From: Acidimicrobiia bacterium
GTDB taxonomy: Bacteria > Actinomycetota > Acidimicrobiia > Acidimicrobiales > JACDCH01
DNA length: 7,762 bases
Reading direction: 5' to 3'
Assembly (NCBI GenBank): GCA_013694495.1
Contig: JACDCH010000359.1
Location: forward strand, 1-7,762
Numbering within the stretch: position 1 is the stretch's first letter; every line of letters starts with the position of its first letter. The position numbers and the translations under genes were made by a program. The notes under the pieces are model-generated. The model did no database searches and had not been told where the DNA came from. It saw only the letters and a list, made by a program, of their open reading frames with translations. Positions 1 to 7,139 of the stretch are shown here, in pieces.

Positions 1-1
1 G

Positions 2-139
2 CTCACGCTCGCCAGCGGCGGCGTCCTCGGCGCCGCCGCGAGCGCCGCGGCCGCGTACCGGTGGTCGGTCTCCGCCGGCGAGCGCGAGGAGCTGCTGCGC
101 TCGCTCAGGGACCGCCCGGCGGCCGACCTGTCGTCGTGA
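2..139 (+). CDS. C-terminal end of a probable membrane protein (partial)
   Basis: The frame is open from the left window edge to a TGA at 137-139 and gives 45 residues. The first ~19 (starting LTLASGGVLGAAAS) are small and hydrophobic, as in a last transmembrane helix. A charged tail with GEREELLRSLRDR follows, which would be cytoplasmic. That layout resembles the C-terminus of multi-pass glycan proteins such as Wzx-type flippases, and the neighbouring sugar-transferase operon fits such a role, but the fragment is too short to assign a family. The start and most of the gene lie outside the window. The last 35 bases overlap the 3' end of the convergent methyltransferase gene. Codons end in G or C, as in neighbouring genes. 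Flippase is inference; membrane protein tail is moderately likely. Confidence 0.5.
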   Translation, partial: LTLASGGVLGAAASAAAAYRWSVSAGEREELLRSLRDRPAADLSS

Positions 140-866
140 ACAGCACGACCAGGGCGCGTGGCTCGTCCGGCGTCGGCGCGGCGATGTCGTGCTCCACCAG
201 GACCCGGTCGACCGATCCGGCGAACAGGGCGAGGATCGCGGCCGTCGACGTGAGCCGCTCCTCGGAGCCGGGGAGGTAGCCGAAGGCGGCCTCGATCGCC
301 TCGTTCGTGTCGGGGTTCCACTCGATCCCGACTGCAACGGTGGCGCCGGGGCGGGCGACCCGCACGATCTCGGACGCGGCGCGCTGCTTGTCGTCGCTGT
401 AGGCCAGCACCCAGCCGGCCACGACGGCGTCGAAGCTGTCGTCGGCATAGGGCAGCGAATGCATGTCGCCGAGATCGACCCAGGGCGAGTAGCTGATGAG
501 GTCGACCGCCCGGAGGTGACGGCGGTCGAAACCGTGGGCCAGCAGCGCCAGGAGCTCGCCCTCGGTGCGGGGACCGATCGACAGCACGTCGGCATCGGGA
601 CCGAGCTGCTCGACGACCGACAGCGGCCGGATCAAGAAGAGAGACCGGACCACTGCCAGGTCGCCCATGCCGCTGACGTTGTGGTGGACGGTGTCGCCCG
701 AGACCGCGGCCGATCCCTCGAGCGTACGGAGGCGTCGCCGCACCGTGACGTACCACCGGTAGCGGGCCGTGGCGACGACGTGGCGAACCGCGTCGACGTG
801 GAGCAGCTGGTGGAGCGAGTGGCGGAGAAGCCCCTTGTGGCGGCGGACGAGGCTGGGGTGGGGCAT
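105..866 (-). CDS. Class I SAM-dependent methyltransferase, third gene of the glycan operon
   Basis: Encodes 253 residues, ATG at 866-864 and TGA at 107-105. The N-terminal ~60 residues are basic and Tyr/His-rich. A Rossmann methyltransferase core follows: motif I is VLSIGPRTEGEL (94-105), the acidic residue after strand 2 is in AVDLISYSP (D122), then GDMHSLPYADDSFDAVVAGW (133-152) and the ARPGATVAVGI strand (171-181). These are the usual SAM-binding and methyltransferase-11-like signatures; motif I reads GPRTEGE instead of GxGxG, a variant I associate with glycan and lipid loci. Its ATG overlaps the stop of the upstream oxygenase by one base (TGATG), and no good Shine-Dalgarno is visible (GAGGA lies 12 nt away), so translation is probably coupled. 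The acceptor is unknown; a sugar hydroxyl or a lipid-linked glycan is plausible from context. The frame stays open far upstream of 866, but that part is antisense-like and overlaps the oxygenase. Confidence 0.85.
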   Translation of the reverse strand: MPHPSLVRRHKGLLRHSLHQLLHVDAVRHVVATARYRWYVTVRRRLRTLEGSAAVSGDTVHHNVSGMGDLAVVRSLFLIRPLSVVEQLGPDADVLSIGPRTEGELLALLAHGFDRRHLRAVDLISYSPWVDLGDMHSLPYADDSFDAVVAGWVLAYSDDKQRAASEIVRVARPGATVAVGIEWNPDTNEAIEAAFGYLPGSEERLTSTAAILALFAGSVDRVLVEHDIAAPTPDEPRALVVLFTTTGRPPGGP

Positions 867-1900
867 CAGCGGCGGGGATCCTCGGCGAGCAGGCGGCGGT
901 AGGCGCCGGGGTGGGAGGCGATGGCGGCGCGGAGCGCCGGGGCGGCTACGGGGACCGACGGCCGGTCGAGCGGCTTGCCGAACAACGACGTCGAGCACTC
1001 GAGCTGGAACACGAGCCGGTGGCCCTCGACCACGTTGAGGCCCTTGTGCAACCCCCGGGTGTCGGCCAGGAACATCGACCCCCGAGGTCCGGTGATCTCG
1101 ACCAAGGCGTCGGCACCGTAGTGACCGAGGACCTCGGCGTCGGTGAAGCGACGGTCGGCGCGCAGCTGGCGCGGCAGGTCGCGGTGCGAGCCCTTCACGT
1201 AGTGGTGCGGCCCGTTCGCCGGGCCGACGTCCGTGAGGTACACGAACAGCTTCACGAACCGGAGGCGGTCGAGGTCGAAGTGGAACTGCTGCGCCGCAGC
1301 CGACGACTCCGCCGTCGATGGCGCGGTCCACCACATCGCCACCAGGTCGTGGACCGGCGCCCCGCCGAGGTACTCCTGGGCCACGGCGAGCACGGACTCG
1401 TCGCCGAGCAGGGTCTGGACCATCTCGTCCTGCAGCAGCACCGCCTCGGGCACGTCGTAGCGGACCGCCTCGGGTGCGCCGGCGTCGAAACGGGCCCGGT
1501 CGGGACCGGGCCTGAAGCGGGCCACGACGTCGCAGTCGGCGGCGACGGCAACCGCCTCGAGGGCGGCACACTCGGCCTCGGGCAGTCGGGATCGCAGCAA
1601 GACGACGCCGTCGCGCCGGAGGGCAGCCGCAGCGTCGGCGACCTCGCCGGCGAGCACGCCCGAAGCCGCGCCGAGGTCCAGGCGCGGGCGCTCGCGGGTG
1701 GACCGGTCGGCCAACGCATCGAACGCCTGGGGGCGGGCCGAGCCGAACAGCTTGCGCATCGCCGCGTACCCGAGCCCGGAGGTGCGATCGGTGCCGAGGT
1801 AGCGGCGGTAGGCCCGCTCGACGATCGGTTCGAGCACGAGACGGCTCCCGATCCGGCTCTGGAGGGGCCCGACGAGACGGCGCCGGAGGGGCTGGCTCAC
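866..1900 (-). CDS. Phytanoyl-CoA dioxygenase (PhyH) family Fe(II)/2-oxoglutarate oxygenase
   Basis: Encodes 344 residues, GTG at 1900-1898 and TGA at 868-866. After ~90 residues of basic and Ala-rich N-terminus, the PhyH fold starts near ALRRDGVVLLRSRLPEAE (93-110). The iron-binding facial triad is visible: H207 and D209 in QFHFDLDRLRF, and distal H285 in DTRGLHKGLN, with R295 in EGHRLVF placed to bind 2-oxoglutarate. VYLTDVGPANGPHHYVKGSH (220-239) is the typical strand and loop between them. All metal and co-substrate residues are present, so it should be active. Family members hydroxylate or otherwise oxidise varied small molecules and lipids. Nothing shows the substrate here, but the operon points to a glycan, lipid-carrier or acyl target. 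The GTG start overlaps the transferase stop as GTGA, with only weak G-rich sequence before it, so translation is probably coupled. The reading frame upstream of 1900 belongs to another frame of the transferase gene. Confidence 0.87.
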   Translation of the reverse strand: MSQPLRRRLVGPLQSRIGSRLVLEPIVERAYRRYLGTDRTSGLGYAAMRKLFGSARPQAFDALADRSTRERPRLDLGAASGVLAGEVADAAAALRRDGVVLLRSRLPEAECAALEAVAVAADCDVVARFRPGPDRARFDAGAPEAVRYDVPEAVLLQDEMVQTLLGDESVLAVAQEYLGGAPVHDLVAMWWTAPSTAESSAAAQQFHFDLDRLRFVKLFVYLTDVGPANGPHHYVKGSHRDLPRQLRADRRFTDAEVLGHYGADALVEITGPRGSMFLADTRGLHKGLNVVEGHRLVFQLECSTSLFGKPLDRPSVPVAAPALRAAIASHPGAYRRLLAEDPRR

Positions 1901-3225
1901 CGTCCGCCGCCCCGGCCGCCGACGGTGCTGCGGATCGTGCGGCCGACGATGCGCAGGTCGAGCGCCAGGCTCTGGTGGCTGAGGTACCAGAACTCGTACT
2001 GCAGCTTCTCGAGCGTGTCCCGCTCGTCGCCCGCGTAGCCGTACTTCACCTGGGCCCACCCGGTGAGCCCGGGGCGGACCAGGTGGCGCATGTCGTAGAA
2101 CGGGAGCTTCTCGACGAGGTCGGCGACGTAGTGGGGCTGCTCGGGCCGGGGGCCGACGACGGAGAGATCGCCCCGCAGGATGTTCAGCGCCTGCGGGAGC
2201 TCGTCGAGGTGGGTCTTCCGCAGGAAGCGTCCGAACGGCGTGATGCGGGGGTCGTCGCACTGCGTCCACGTCGGGTCCTCCCCCGCCGGGGCGGGCCGCA
2301 TCGTGCGGAATTTCAGGATCGTGAACACGACGTCGTTCTTGCCGACCCGCTCCTGGCGGTAGAAGAGCCGGCCCCTGTTGCCGGCCAGGTCGCCCAGGAC
2401 GACGAAGGGCACGGCGACCGCGAGAAGGACGGTGGCGCCCAGGCCGACCCCGACGTCGATCACCCGCTTGAGCCGGCTGTAGCGGCCGCCGTGCACCTCG
2501 CGGATGTCGAACAGCAGCGACTGCCGCTCCAGCTCCGAGAGCGGCAGCTTGCCCAGCCACTCGTCGTAGAACAGGGAGAGCGTGCGTACCCGGATGCCGT
2601 TCTCGTGCAGCGCCGCCGCCTGGCTGACGATGCCGGGCTCGGCCAGCGCAGCGCGGTCGAGCACCACGAGGTTGACGGCCGCCGCGACGGCCCGCTCGAC
2701 GAGCGGCCGTGACCGCGGTCGGACCGCGGCCGCGTCTGCCGAGGTGAGGTGCTCGACGAGCACGGCCGGCCGCTCGGGCTCGTCGGCCAGCTCGTCGCGC
2801 AGGGCGGCGGCCTCCTCGGGGTCGCACACGGCCAGCAGCCGGTCGCGCAGCTCCGCCCGGGCTCGGCCGCCCCGGGCGATGGCGACGCACGCCATCGCCC
2901 ACCCGAACACGAGCCCGCTCGACCCGAACACAACGAACCGGGGCAGGAGCGGCGAACCGGTCACGAGCTGCACCAGCGAGATGCCGACGGCCCCGGCGAG
3001 GGCGGCGGCCCCCGCCGAGGTCCCGGCCTGCCGCGGGCTCCGGGGCAGGTCCGGCAGCCCGGCGCCGTAGGTGGCGACGATCAGGGTGAGCCCGTACGCC
3101 ACCGTCCACGGGAACCGCGACGTGCCCAGCACGTCGTAGGCCTCGCGGTCGGCGTGCATCACGGCGAGGACGCCGACGATGCCCACGATCCCGAGGTAGA
3201 GCAGCGGACGGGCGAGCTTCCTCAA
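1897..3225 (-). CDS. Polyprenyl-phosphate sugar-1-phosphate transferase (WcaJ/WbaP-type, Bac_transf family)
   Basis: Encodes 442 residues, close to the usual size of this family. It moves a sugar-1-phosphate from a nucleotide sugar to undecaprenyl phosphate at the inner face of the membrane, the first step of exopolysaccharide, capsule or glycoconjugate assembly. Four N-terminal membrane segments are visible (about 5-23, 39-57, 70-90, 95-117). A soluble degenerate nucleotide-binding-like region follows (about 150-245). The catalytic domain starts at RYSRLKRVIDV (248-258) with a membrane-embedded helix to ~278. It contains FYRQERVGKND, FTILKFRTM (301-309), the catalytic Asp-Glu in HLDELPQALN (D341, E342), LSVVGPRPE (354-362) and VRPGLTGWAQVKYGY. 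The start is TTG at 3225, preceded by GGAGGA with 9 nt spacing; no other in-frame start is credible. The C-terminus is a Gly/Arg tail (GGRGGGR). The stop overlaps the next gene's GTG. The sugar donor is not readable. Confidence 0.93.
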   Translation of the reverse strand: MRKLARPLLYLGIVGIVGVLAVMHADREAYDVLGTSRFPWTVAYGLTLIVATYGAGLPDLPRSPRQAGTSAGAAALAGAVGISLVQLVTGSPLLPRFVVFGSSGLVFGWAMACVAIARGGRARAELRDRLLAVCDPEEAAALRDELADEPERPAVLVEHLTSADAAAVRPRSRPLVERAVAAAVNLVVLDRAALAEPGIVSQAAALHENGIRVRTLSLFYDEWLGKLPLSELERQSLLFDIREVHGGRYSRLKRVIDVGVGLGATVLLAVAVPFVVLGDLAGNRGRLFYRQERVGKNDVVFTILKFRTMRPAPAGEDPTWTQCDDPRITPFGRFLRKTHLDELPQALNILRGDLSVVGPRPEQPHYVADLVEKLPFYDMRHLVRPGLTGWAQVKYGYAGDERDTLEKLQYEFWYLSHQSLALDLRIVGRTIRSTVGGRGGGR

Positions 3226-3234
3226 GCGTCCGGT

Positions 3235-3240
3235 TCCTCC
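3235..3240 (-). promoter_or_regulatory. Shine-Dalgarno GGAGGA for the sugar transferase
   Basis: On the minus strand, GGAGGA lies 9 nt before TTG at 3225. It is the strongest ribosome-binding site I see in the window and decides the TTG start. Upstream in-frame codons (Thr-Asp-Asp-Val-Asp-Asp) include no start. The nearby ATGs at 3251, 3245 and 3242 are in another frame, which ends at a TGA overlapping the TTG. Confidence 0.75.
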
Positions 3241-3343
3241 ATCATCGACATCGTCGGTCGCCGGGCACCGGGACTCAAGGGACGCACACCCCCAGCGTCG
3301 CCGATACGGGCGGCCCGGGCGGGCGTCCGGCTTGTCGCCGCCG

Positions 3344-3357
3344 GGAGCGTACGCTCC
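3344..3357. promoter_or_regulatory. 14-bp perfect palindrome, possible operator
   Basis: GGAGCGTACGCTCC is a perfect inverted repeat that ends 6 bp before the ATG of the + strand methyltransferase. It contains the TACGCT hexamer that could be that gene's -10, so a bound dimer would block the promoter or start site. A 14-bp palindrome is expected by chance about once in two windows of this size, so only its position makes it notable. Confidence 0.3.
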
Positions 3358-3363
3358 GCCGGG

Positions 3364-4239
3364 ATGGACTGGCGGTCGAAGGCCCGCGCCCAACGGGTGC
3401 TGGGTCGTGTGCCGTACGGCACCCACATGAACTACGTCCTTCAGCGCTTCGTCACGCACACCTACCCCCGCCGGGGAGCGGCCCTCGACGAGGTCGTGGC
3501 CACGGCGCGCCGCCACCACGGCAACATCGAGCGCTTCGGCCCCCGACCGGCGTCGGCCTCGACCACGCTGGAGTTCGGGGCCGGTTGGGACCTCGCCACG
3601 CCGGTCGCCATGGCCGCGCTCGGCGTCGAACGCCAGCTCGTGCTCGACCTGCGCCGTGTCGCCCGCCTGTCGCTGGTCCGGGGCGCGGTCGAGGACCTGA
3701 GCGAGCGCGGCCTCCTCACCGCGCCGGCGGTGCCGGCGGGCGGCGCGACGCTGTCGTCGTACCTCGACCCGCTGGGCATCGAGTACCAGGCGCCGGCGGA
3801 CGCTCGGCACACGGGCCTGCCCGACGGCTCCGTCGACGTGGCACTGTCCACGAGCACGCTCGAGCACATCGGGGTCGACGACATCAGGACGATCCTGGCC
3901 GAGCTCCGTCGCGTGCTGCGCGCCGACGGCGTCTGCTCGTTCGCCATCGACTACCACGACCACTACGCGAGCGGTGACCCGTCGATCCACGGGCTGCATT
4001 TCCTGCGGTACCCGGCACCGGCCTGGAAGCGGTGGAACTGCGCGCTGCAGTTCCAGAACCGGCTCCGCCACCCGGACTTCCTCGACCTGTTCGACGAGGG
4101 CGGGTTCGAGGTGCTCGACGTCGAGGCCGTCCACGACCCCTCGCTCCCCGACCACATCGAGCTGGCGGCGGAGTTCCGGCACTACACCGACGCCGAGCTC
4201 CGGACGACCGACGGCTGGTTCGTGCTCCGGCCCCGCTGA
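3364..4239 (+). CDS. Class I SAM-dependent methyltransferase, divergent from the glycan operon
   Basis: Encodes 291 residues, ATG at 3364 and TGA at 4237-4239. The N-terminus (RVLGRVPYGTHMNYVLQRFV, 11-30) matches in style the Pro-Gly/Asn-Tyr-Leu-Gln-Arg lead-in common to methyltransferases of polysaccharide loci, which supports this start over the ATG at 3427. The Rossmann core shows motif I TLEFGAGWD (68-76), the acidic residue in LVLDLRRV (D95), DARHTGLPDGSVDVALST (146-163), the STLEHIG segment (164-170) and an ELRRVLRADGVCSFAIDYHDH strand (180-200). The C-terminal part is rich in aromatic and His residues and may contact the substrate. No Shine-Dalgarno lies at the usual distance, so translation may be leaderless. 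It is not a copy of the methyltransferase at 105-866: size, motif I and the flanking domains differ. It ends 3 bp from the convergent uvrA stop. The substrate is unknown; glycan methylation is inferred from position. Confidence 0.88.
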   Translation: MDWRSKARAQRVLGRVPYGTHMNYVLQRFVTHTYPRRGAALDEVVATARRHHGNIERFGPRPASASTTLEFGAGWDLATPVAMAALGVERQLVLDLRRVARLSLVRGAVEDLSERGLLTAPAVPAGGATLSSYLDPLGIEYQAPADARHTGLPDGSVDVALSTSTLEHIGVDDIRTILAELRRVLRADGVCSFAIDYHDHYASGDPSIHGLHFLRYPAPAWKRWNCALQFQNRLRHPDFLDLFDEGGFEVLDVEAVHDPSLPDHIELAAEFRHYTDAELRTTDGWFVLRPR

Positions 4240-4242
4240 GGG

Positions 4243-7128
4243 TCAGCGCCGGGCGACCGCCTTCGCCTTCGCCGGCGCCTCGGCGGCCAGGATGAAACCG
4301 AGGAACCGGCCGGTGTGGCTGCCCTCGAAGGCGGCGACGTCCTCGGGCGTGCCCTCGCACACCACCATGCCGCCGCCCGACCCGCCCTCGGGCCCGAGAT
4401 CGACGATCCAGTCGGCCGTCTTGACCACGTCGAGGTTGTGCTCGATGACGAGCACCGTGTTGCCGGCGTCGACGAGCCGGGACAGGACCGTGAGCAGCTT
4501 GCGGATGTCCTCGAAGTGGAGGCCGGTGGTGGGCTCGTCGAGGATGTAGATCGTGTGGCCGGTGCCCCGCTTGGCTAGCTCCGAGGCGAGCTTGACCCGC
4601 TGGGCCTCGCCGCCGGACAGGGTGGGCGCGGGCTGCCCGAGGCGCACGTAGCCGAGCCCGACGTCGACGATCGTCTGCATGTGGCGGGCGATGACGGGCT
4701 GGTTCGAGAAGAAGGTCAACGCCTCCTCGCAGCTCAGGTCGAGCACGTCGCTGATGTTCTTGCCCTTGAACGTGATGTCGAGGGTGTCGCGGTTGTAGCG
4801 GGCGCCCTTGCACACCTCGCACGGCACGTACACGTCCGGCAGGAAATGCATCTCGATCTTGATGGTGCCGTCGCCGGCGCACGCCTCGCAGCGACCGCCG
4901 GAGACGTTGAAGCTGAACCGGCCGGGCAGGTAGCCCCGGACCTTGGACTCCTGCGTCTGGGCGAAGAGCTTGCGGACGTGGTCGAACACGCCCGTGTAGG
5001 TGGCGGGGTTGCTGCGGGGCGTGCGGCCGATGGGCGACTGGTCGATGTCGATGACCTTGTCGAGGTGCTCGATGCCCTCGACCCGCGTGTGCAGCCCCGT
5101 GGGCGTGCGCGACTTGTAGATCTTCTGCATCAACGACCGGTGGAGGATGTCGTTGACCAGCGTCGACTTGCCCGAGCCCGACACGCCCGTGACGGCGACG
5201 AACAGGCCGATCGGGAATTCGACGTCGATGTTGCGGAGGTTGTGCTCCCGGGCGCCCCGCACCACCAGCTTCTTGTCGGTGGGCGGCCGGCGGTGGGCCG
5301 GCACCGGGATGCTCCGGCGCCGCGACAGGTACTGCCCGGTGACGGACTCCTTCGACTTGAGGAGCCCCTTGTAGGGGCCGGAGTACACGACCGAGCCGCC
5401 GTGCTCACCGGCGCCCGGACCGATGTCGACGACGTGATCGGCGATGCGGATCGTGTCCTCGTCGTGCTCGACGACGATCACGGTGTTGCCCAGGTCGCGC
5501 ATGCGGATCATCGTCTCGATGAGCCGGTGGTTGTCGCGCTGGTGGAGGCCGATGGACGGCTCGTCGAGCACGTAGAGCACGCCGACGAGGCCCGATCCGA
5601 TCTGGCTGGCGAGGCGGATGCGCTGCGCCTCGCCGCCGGCGAGCGTGGCCGCGGTGCGGGACAGGCTGAGGTAGTCGAGCCCGACCGCGAGGAGGAAGCC
5701 GATGCGGTCGTCGACCTCCTTCACCACCCGCTCGGCGATCATGCGGTCGCGCTCGGAGAGCTCGAGGCCGGCAAAGAACTCGGCTGCCTCCCGGATCGAC
5801 ATCGCGCACACCTCGGCGATGTTGCGGCCGTTGATCGTGACCGCCAGCGTGAGCGGCTTGAGGCGGGCCCCACCGCAGGCGACGCAGGGCACTTCCCGCA
5901 TCCAGCCTTCGATCTGCTCGCGCTGCGTGTCGCTCTCGGACTCGGTGTGGCGGCGCTGCAGGTACGGGATCACGCCCTCGTAGTTGGCGTTGTAGGTGCG
6001 GACCCGGCCGTAGCGGTTCTTGTAGCGGACGACGACCTTCTTGCCGCCGGACCCGTGCAGGATCGTCTTCCTGGCCTTGGCCGGCAGCTTCTCCCAGGGC
6101 TGGTCGATCGGGATCGACTGCTCGTCGCAGACGCCCTCGAGGAGGCGCTGGAAGTAGGTCTGGTGGCCGCCGGCCCAGGGCGCCACCGCGCCCTCCGAGA
6201 TCGACAGGGCGGGGTCGGGAACGACCAGCTCCGGGTCGACCTGGAAGCGCGTGCCGAGGCCGTCGCAGCGCTCGCAGGCGCCGTAGGGCGTGTTGAACGA
6301 GAAGTTGCGGGGCGCCAGCTCCTCGAAGCTGCCGTGGCCGTTGGGGCAGGCCAGGTGCTGGGAGAAGGTGAGGGTCTCCTGCTCTGCCAGCTTCTCGCCG
6401 TCGCGGGCCACGATCTCGACCTCGGCCACGCCCTCGGCCAGCTTCAGTGCCGTCTCGAGCGACTCGGTGAGCCGCCGCTCGATGCCCTCGCGGCGCACGA
6501 GGCGGTCGACGACGACCTCGATCGTGTGCTGCTCGTAGCGCACGAGGTCGACCTTCTCGCCGGCGCCGATCTCGATGAGCTCGCCGTCGACCCGGGCCCG
6601 GGCGAAGCCCTGCCCGGCCAGGTCGGTGAGCAGCGTCTCGTACGTGCCCTTCCGCCCCCGCACCACCGGCGCCAGCACCTGGAAGCGGGTGCCCTCGGGC
6701 AGCTCCAGGATGCGGTCGACGATCTGCTGAGGGGTCTGGCGGATGACCGACGCGCCGCACTCCGGGCAGTGCGGCTGGCCGATGCGGGCCCAGAGCACCC
6801 GGAGGTAGTCGACGATCTCGGTGATGGTGCCGACGGTGGACCGCGGGTTGCCGCCGGCCGACTTCTGGTCGATCGAGATGGCCGGCGACAGGCCCTCGAT
6901 GAAGTCGACGTCGGGCGGGTCGATCCGGCCCAGGAACTGGCGGGCGTACGACGACAGCGACTCCGTGTAGCGGCGCTGGCCCTCGGCGAAGATCGTGTCG
7001 AAGGCGAGCGACGACTTCCCCGATCCGGACAGGCCGGTGAAGACGATGAGCTTGTTGCGGGGCAGGTCGAGGTCGACCCCCCGCAGGTTGTGTTCACGGG
7101 CCCCGCGGACCACCAGGCGATCTGACAT
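4243..7128 (-). CDS. uvrA: UvrA, excinuclease ABC subunit A
   Basis: Encodes 961 residues, full length for UvrA. As a dimer with UvrB it recognises bulky DNA lesions and loads UvrB for nucleotide excision repair. It is a tandem ABC ATPase. First half: Walker A GLSGSGKSS (32-40), zinc-site Cys pairs CPEC (121-124) and CVAC (415-418), insertion region ~130-250, zinc finger C261-x3-H265-x19-C285-x2-C288, signature LAGGE (496-500), Walker B VLDEPS (520-525). Second half: Walker A GVSGSGKST (648-656), C-terminal zinc finger C747-x2-C750-x19-C770-x2-C773, signature LSGGE (837-841), Walker B ILDEPTTGL (862-870). An Ala/Lys/Arg tail closes it. The ATG at 7128 gives MSDRLVVRGAREHNL, the normal UvrA beginning; a TTG at 7158 would only add ten unrelated residues. 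Two oddities: the first signature has Ala for Ser, and one zinc ligand is His. There is no Shine-Dalgarno. An adjacent LexA box suggests SOS induction. Confidence 0.98.
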   Translation of the reverse strand: MSDRLVVRGAREHNLRGVDLDLPRNKLIVFTGLSGSGKSSLAFDTIFAEGQRRYTESLSSYARQFLGRIDPPDVDFIEGLSPAISIDQKSAGGNPRSTVGTITEIVDYLRVLWARIGQPHCPECGASVIRQTPQQIVDRILELPEGTRFQVLAPVVRGRKGTYETLLTDLAGQGFARARVDGELIEIGAGEKVDLVRYEQHTIEVVVDRLVRREGIERRLTESLETALKLAEGVAEVEIVARDGEKLAEQETLTFSQHLACPNGHGSFEELAPRNFSFNTPYGACERCDGLGTRFQVDPELVVPDPALSISEGAVAPWAGGHQTYFQRLLEGVCDEQSIPIDQPWEKLPAKARKTILHGSGGKKVVVRYKNRYGRVRTYNANYEGVIPYLQRRHTESESDTQREQIEGWMREVPCVACGGARLKPLTLAVTINGRNIAEVCAMSIREAAEFFAGLELSERDRMIAERVVKEVDDRIGFLLAVGLDYLSLSRTAATLAGGEAQRIRLASQIGSGLVGVLYVLDEPSIGLHQRDNHRLIETMIRMRDLGNTVIVVEHDEDTIRIADHVVDIGPGAGEHGGSVVYSGPYKGLLKSKESVTGQYLSRRRSIPVPAHRRPPTDKKLVVRGAREHNLRNIDVEFPIGLFVAVTGVSGSGKSTLVNDILHRSLMQKIYKSRTPTGLHTRVEGIEHLDKVIDIDQSPIGRTPRSNPATYTGVFDHVRKLFAQTQESKVRGYLPGRFSFNVSGGRCEACAGDGTIKIEMHFLPDVYVPCEVCKGARYNRDTLDITFKGKNISDVLDLSCEEALTFFSNQPVIARHMQTIVDVGLGYVRLGQPAPTLSGGEAQRVKLASELAKRGTGHTIYILDEPTTGLHFEDIRKLLTVLSRLVDAGNTVLVIEHNLDVVKTADWIVDLGPEGGSGGGMVVCEGTPEDVAAFEGSHTGRFLGFILAAEAPAKAKAVARR

Positions 7129-7139
7129 ACGAGGAAGCG

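Larger units (their letters stand above)
3226..3363. promoter_or_regulatory. Divergent intergenic region between the glycan operon and the second methyltransferase
   Basis: This 138-bp gap must hold the promoters of the minus-strand transferase operon and of the + strand methyltransferase. On the + side, TACGCT (3350-3355) fits a -10 element 8 nt before the ATG, which would give an almost leaderless mRNA; no good -35 lies at the right distance (TTGTCG at 3332-3337 is too close). On the minus side, TTGAGT (3277-3272) followed after 17 bp by GACGAT is the best pair, and it is poor. I see no terminator or RNA gene here. Confidence 0.5.

Noticed and set aside
911..2038. 375-codon + strand open frame antisense to the PhyH oxygenase
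   Set aside because: It is low in complexity and has no motif, while the minus strand carries an intact PhyH iron site. It is a GC-driven shadow.
867..3109. Upstream extensions of the oxygenase and methyltransferase frames that would make long fusion proteins
   Set aside because: The added parts (1901-3109 for the oxygenase, 867-1571 for the methyltransferase) are Arg/Pro-rich out-of-frame readings of the preceding genes. The GTG at 1900 and ATG at 866 fit the family starts.
3222..3251. Nine-residue leader ORF (MSMMEEPDA) whose TGA overlaps the TTG start of the sugar transferase
   Set aside because: It has no ribosome-binding site of its own, and the GGAGGA inside it serves the TTG. Conservation would be needed before calling a coupling peptide.
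4246..4278. GCGCCGG/CCGGCGC inverted repeat at the 3' end of uvrA as a terminator
   Set aside because: A 7-bp stem with a 19-nt loop and no T-run, inside coding sequence of very high GC, is expected by chance.
4681..7125. 814-codon open frame on the + strand, antisense to uvrA
   Set aside because: uvrA on the other strand has every family motif. The + frame is an Asp/Val/Leu/Arg-rich mirror produced by GC-rich codons, with no recognisable domain.
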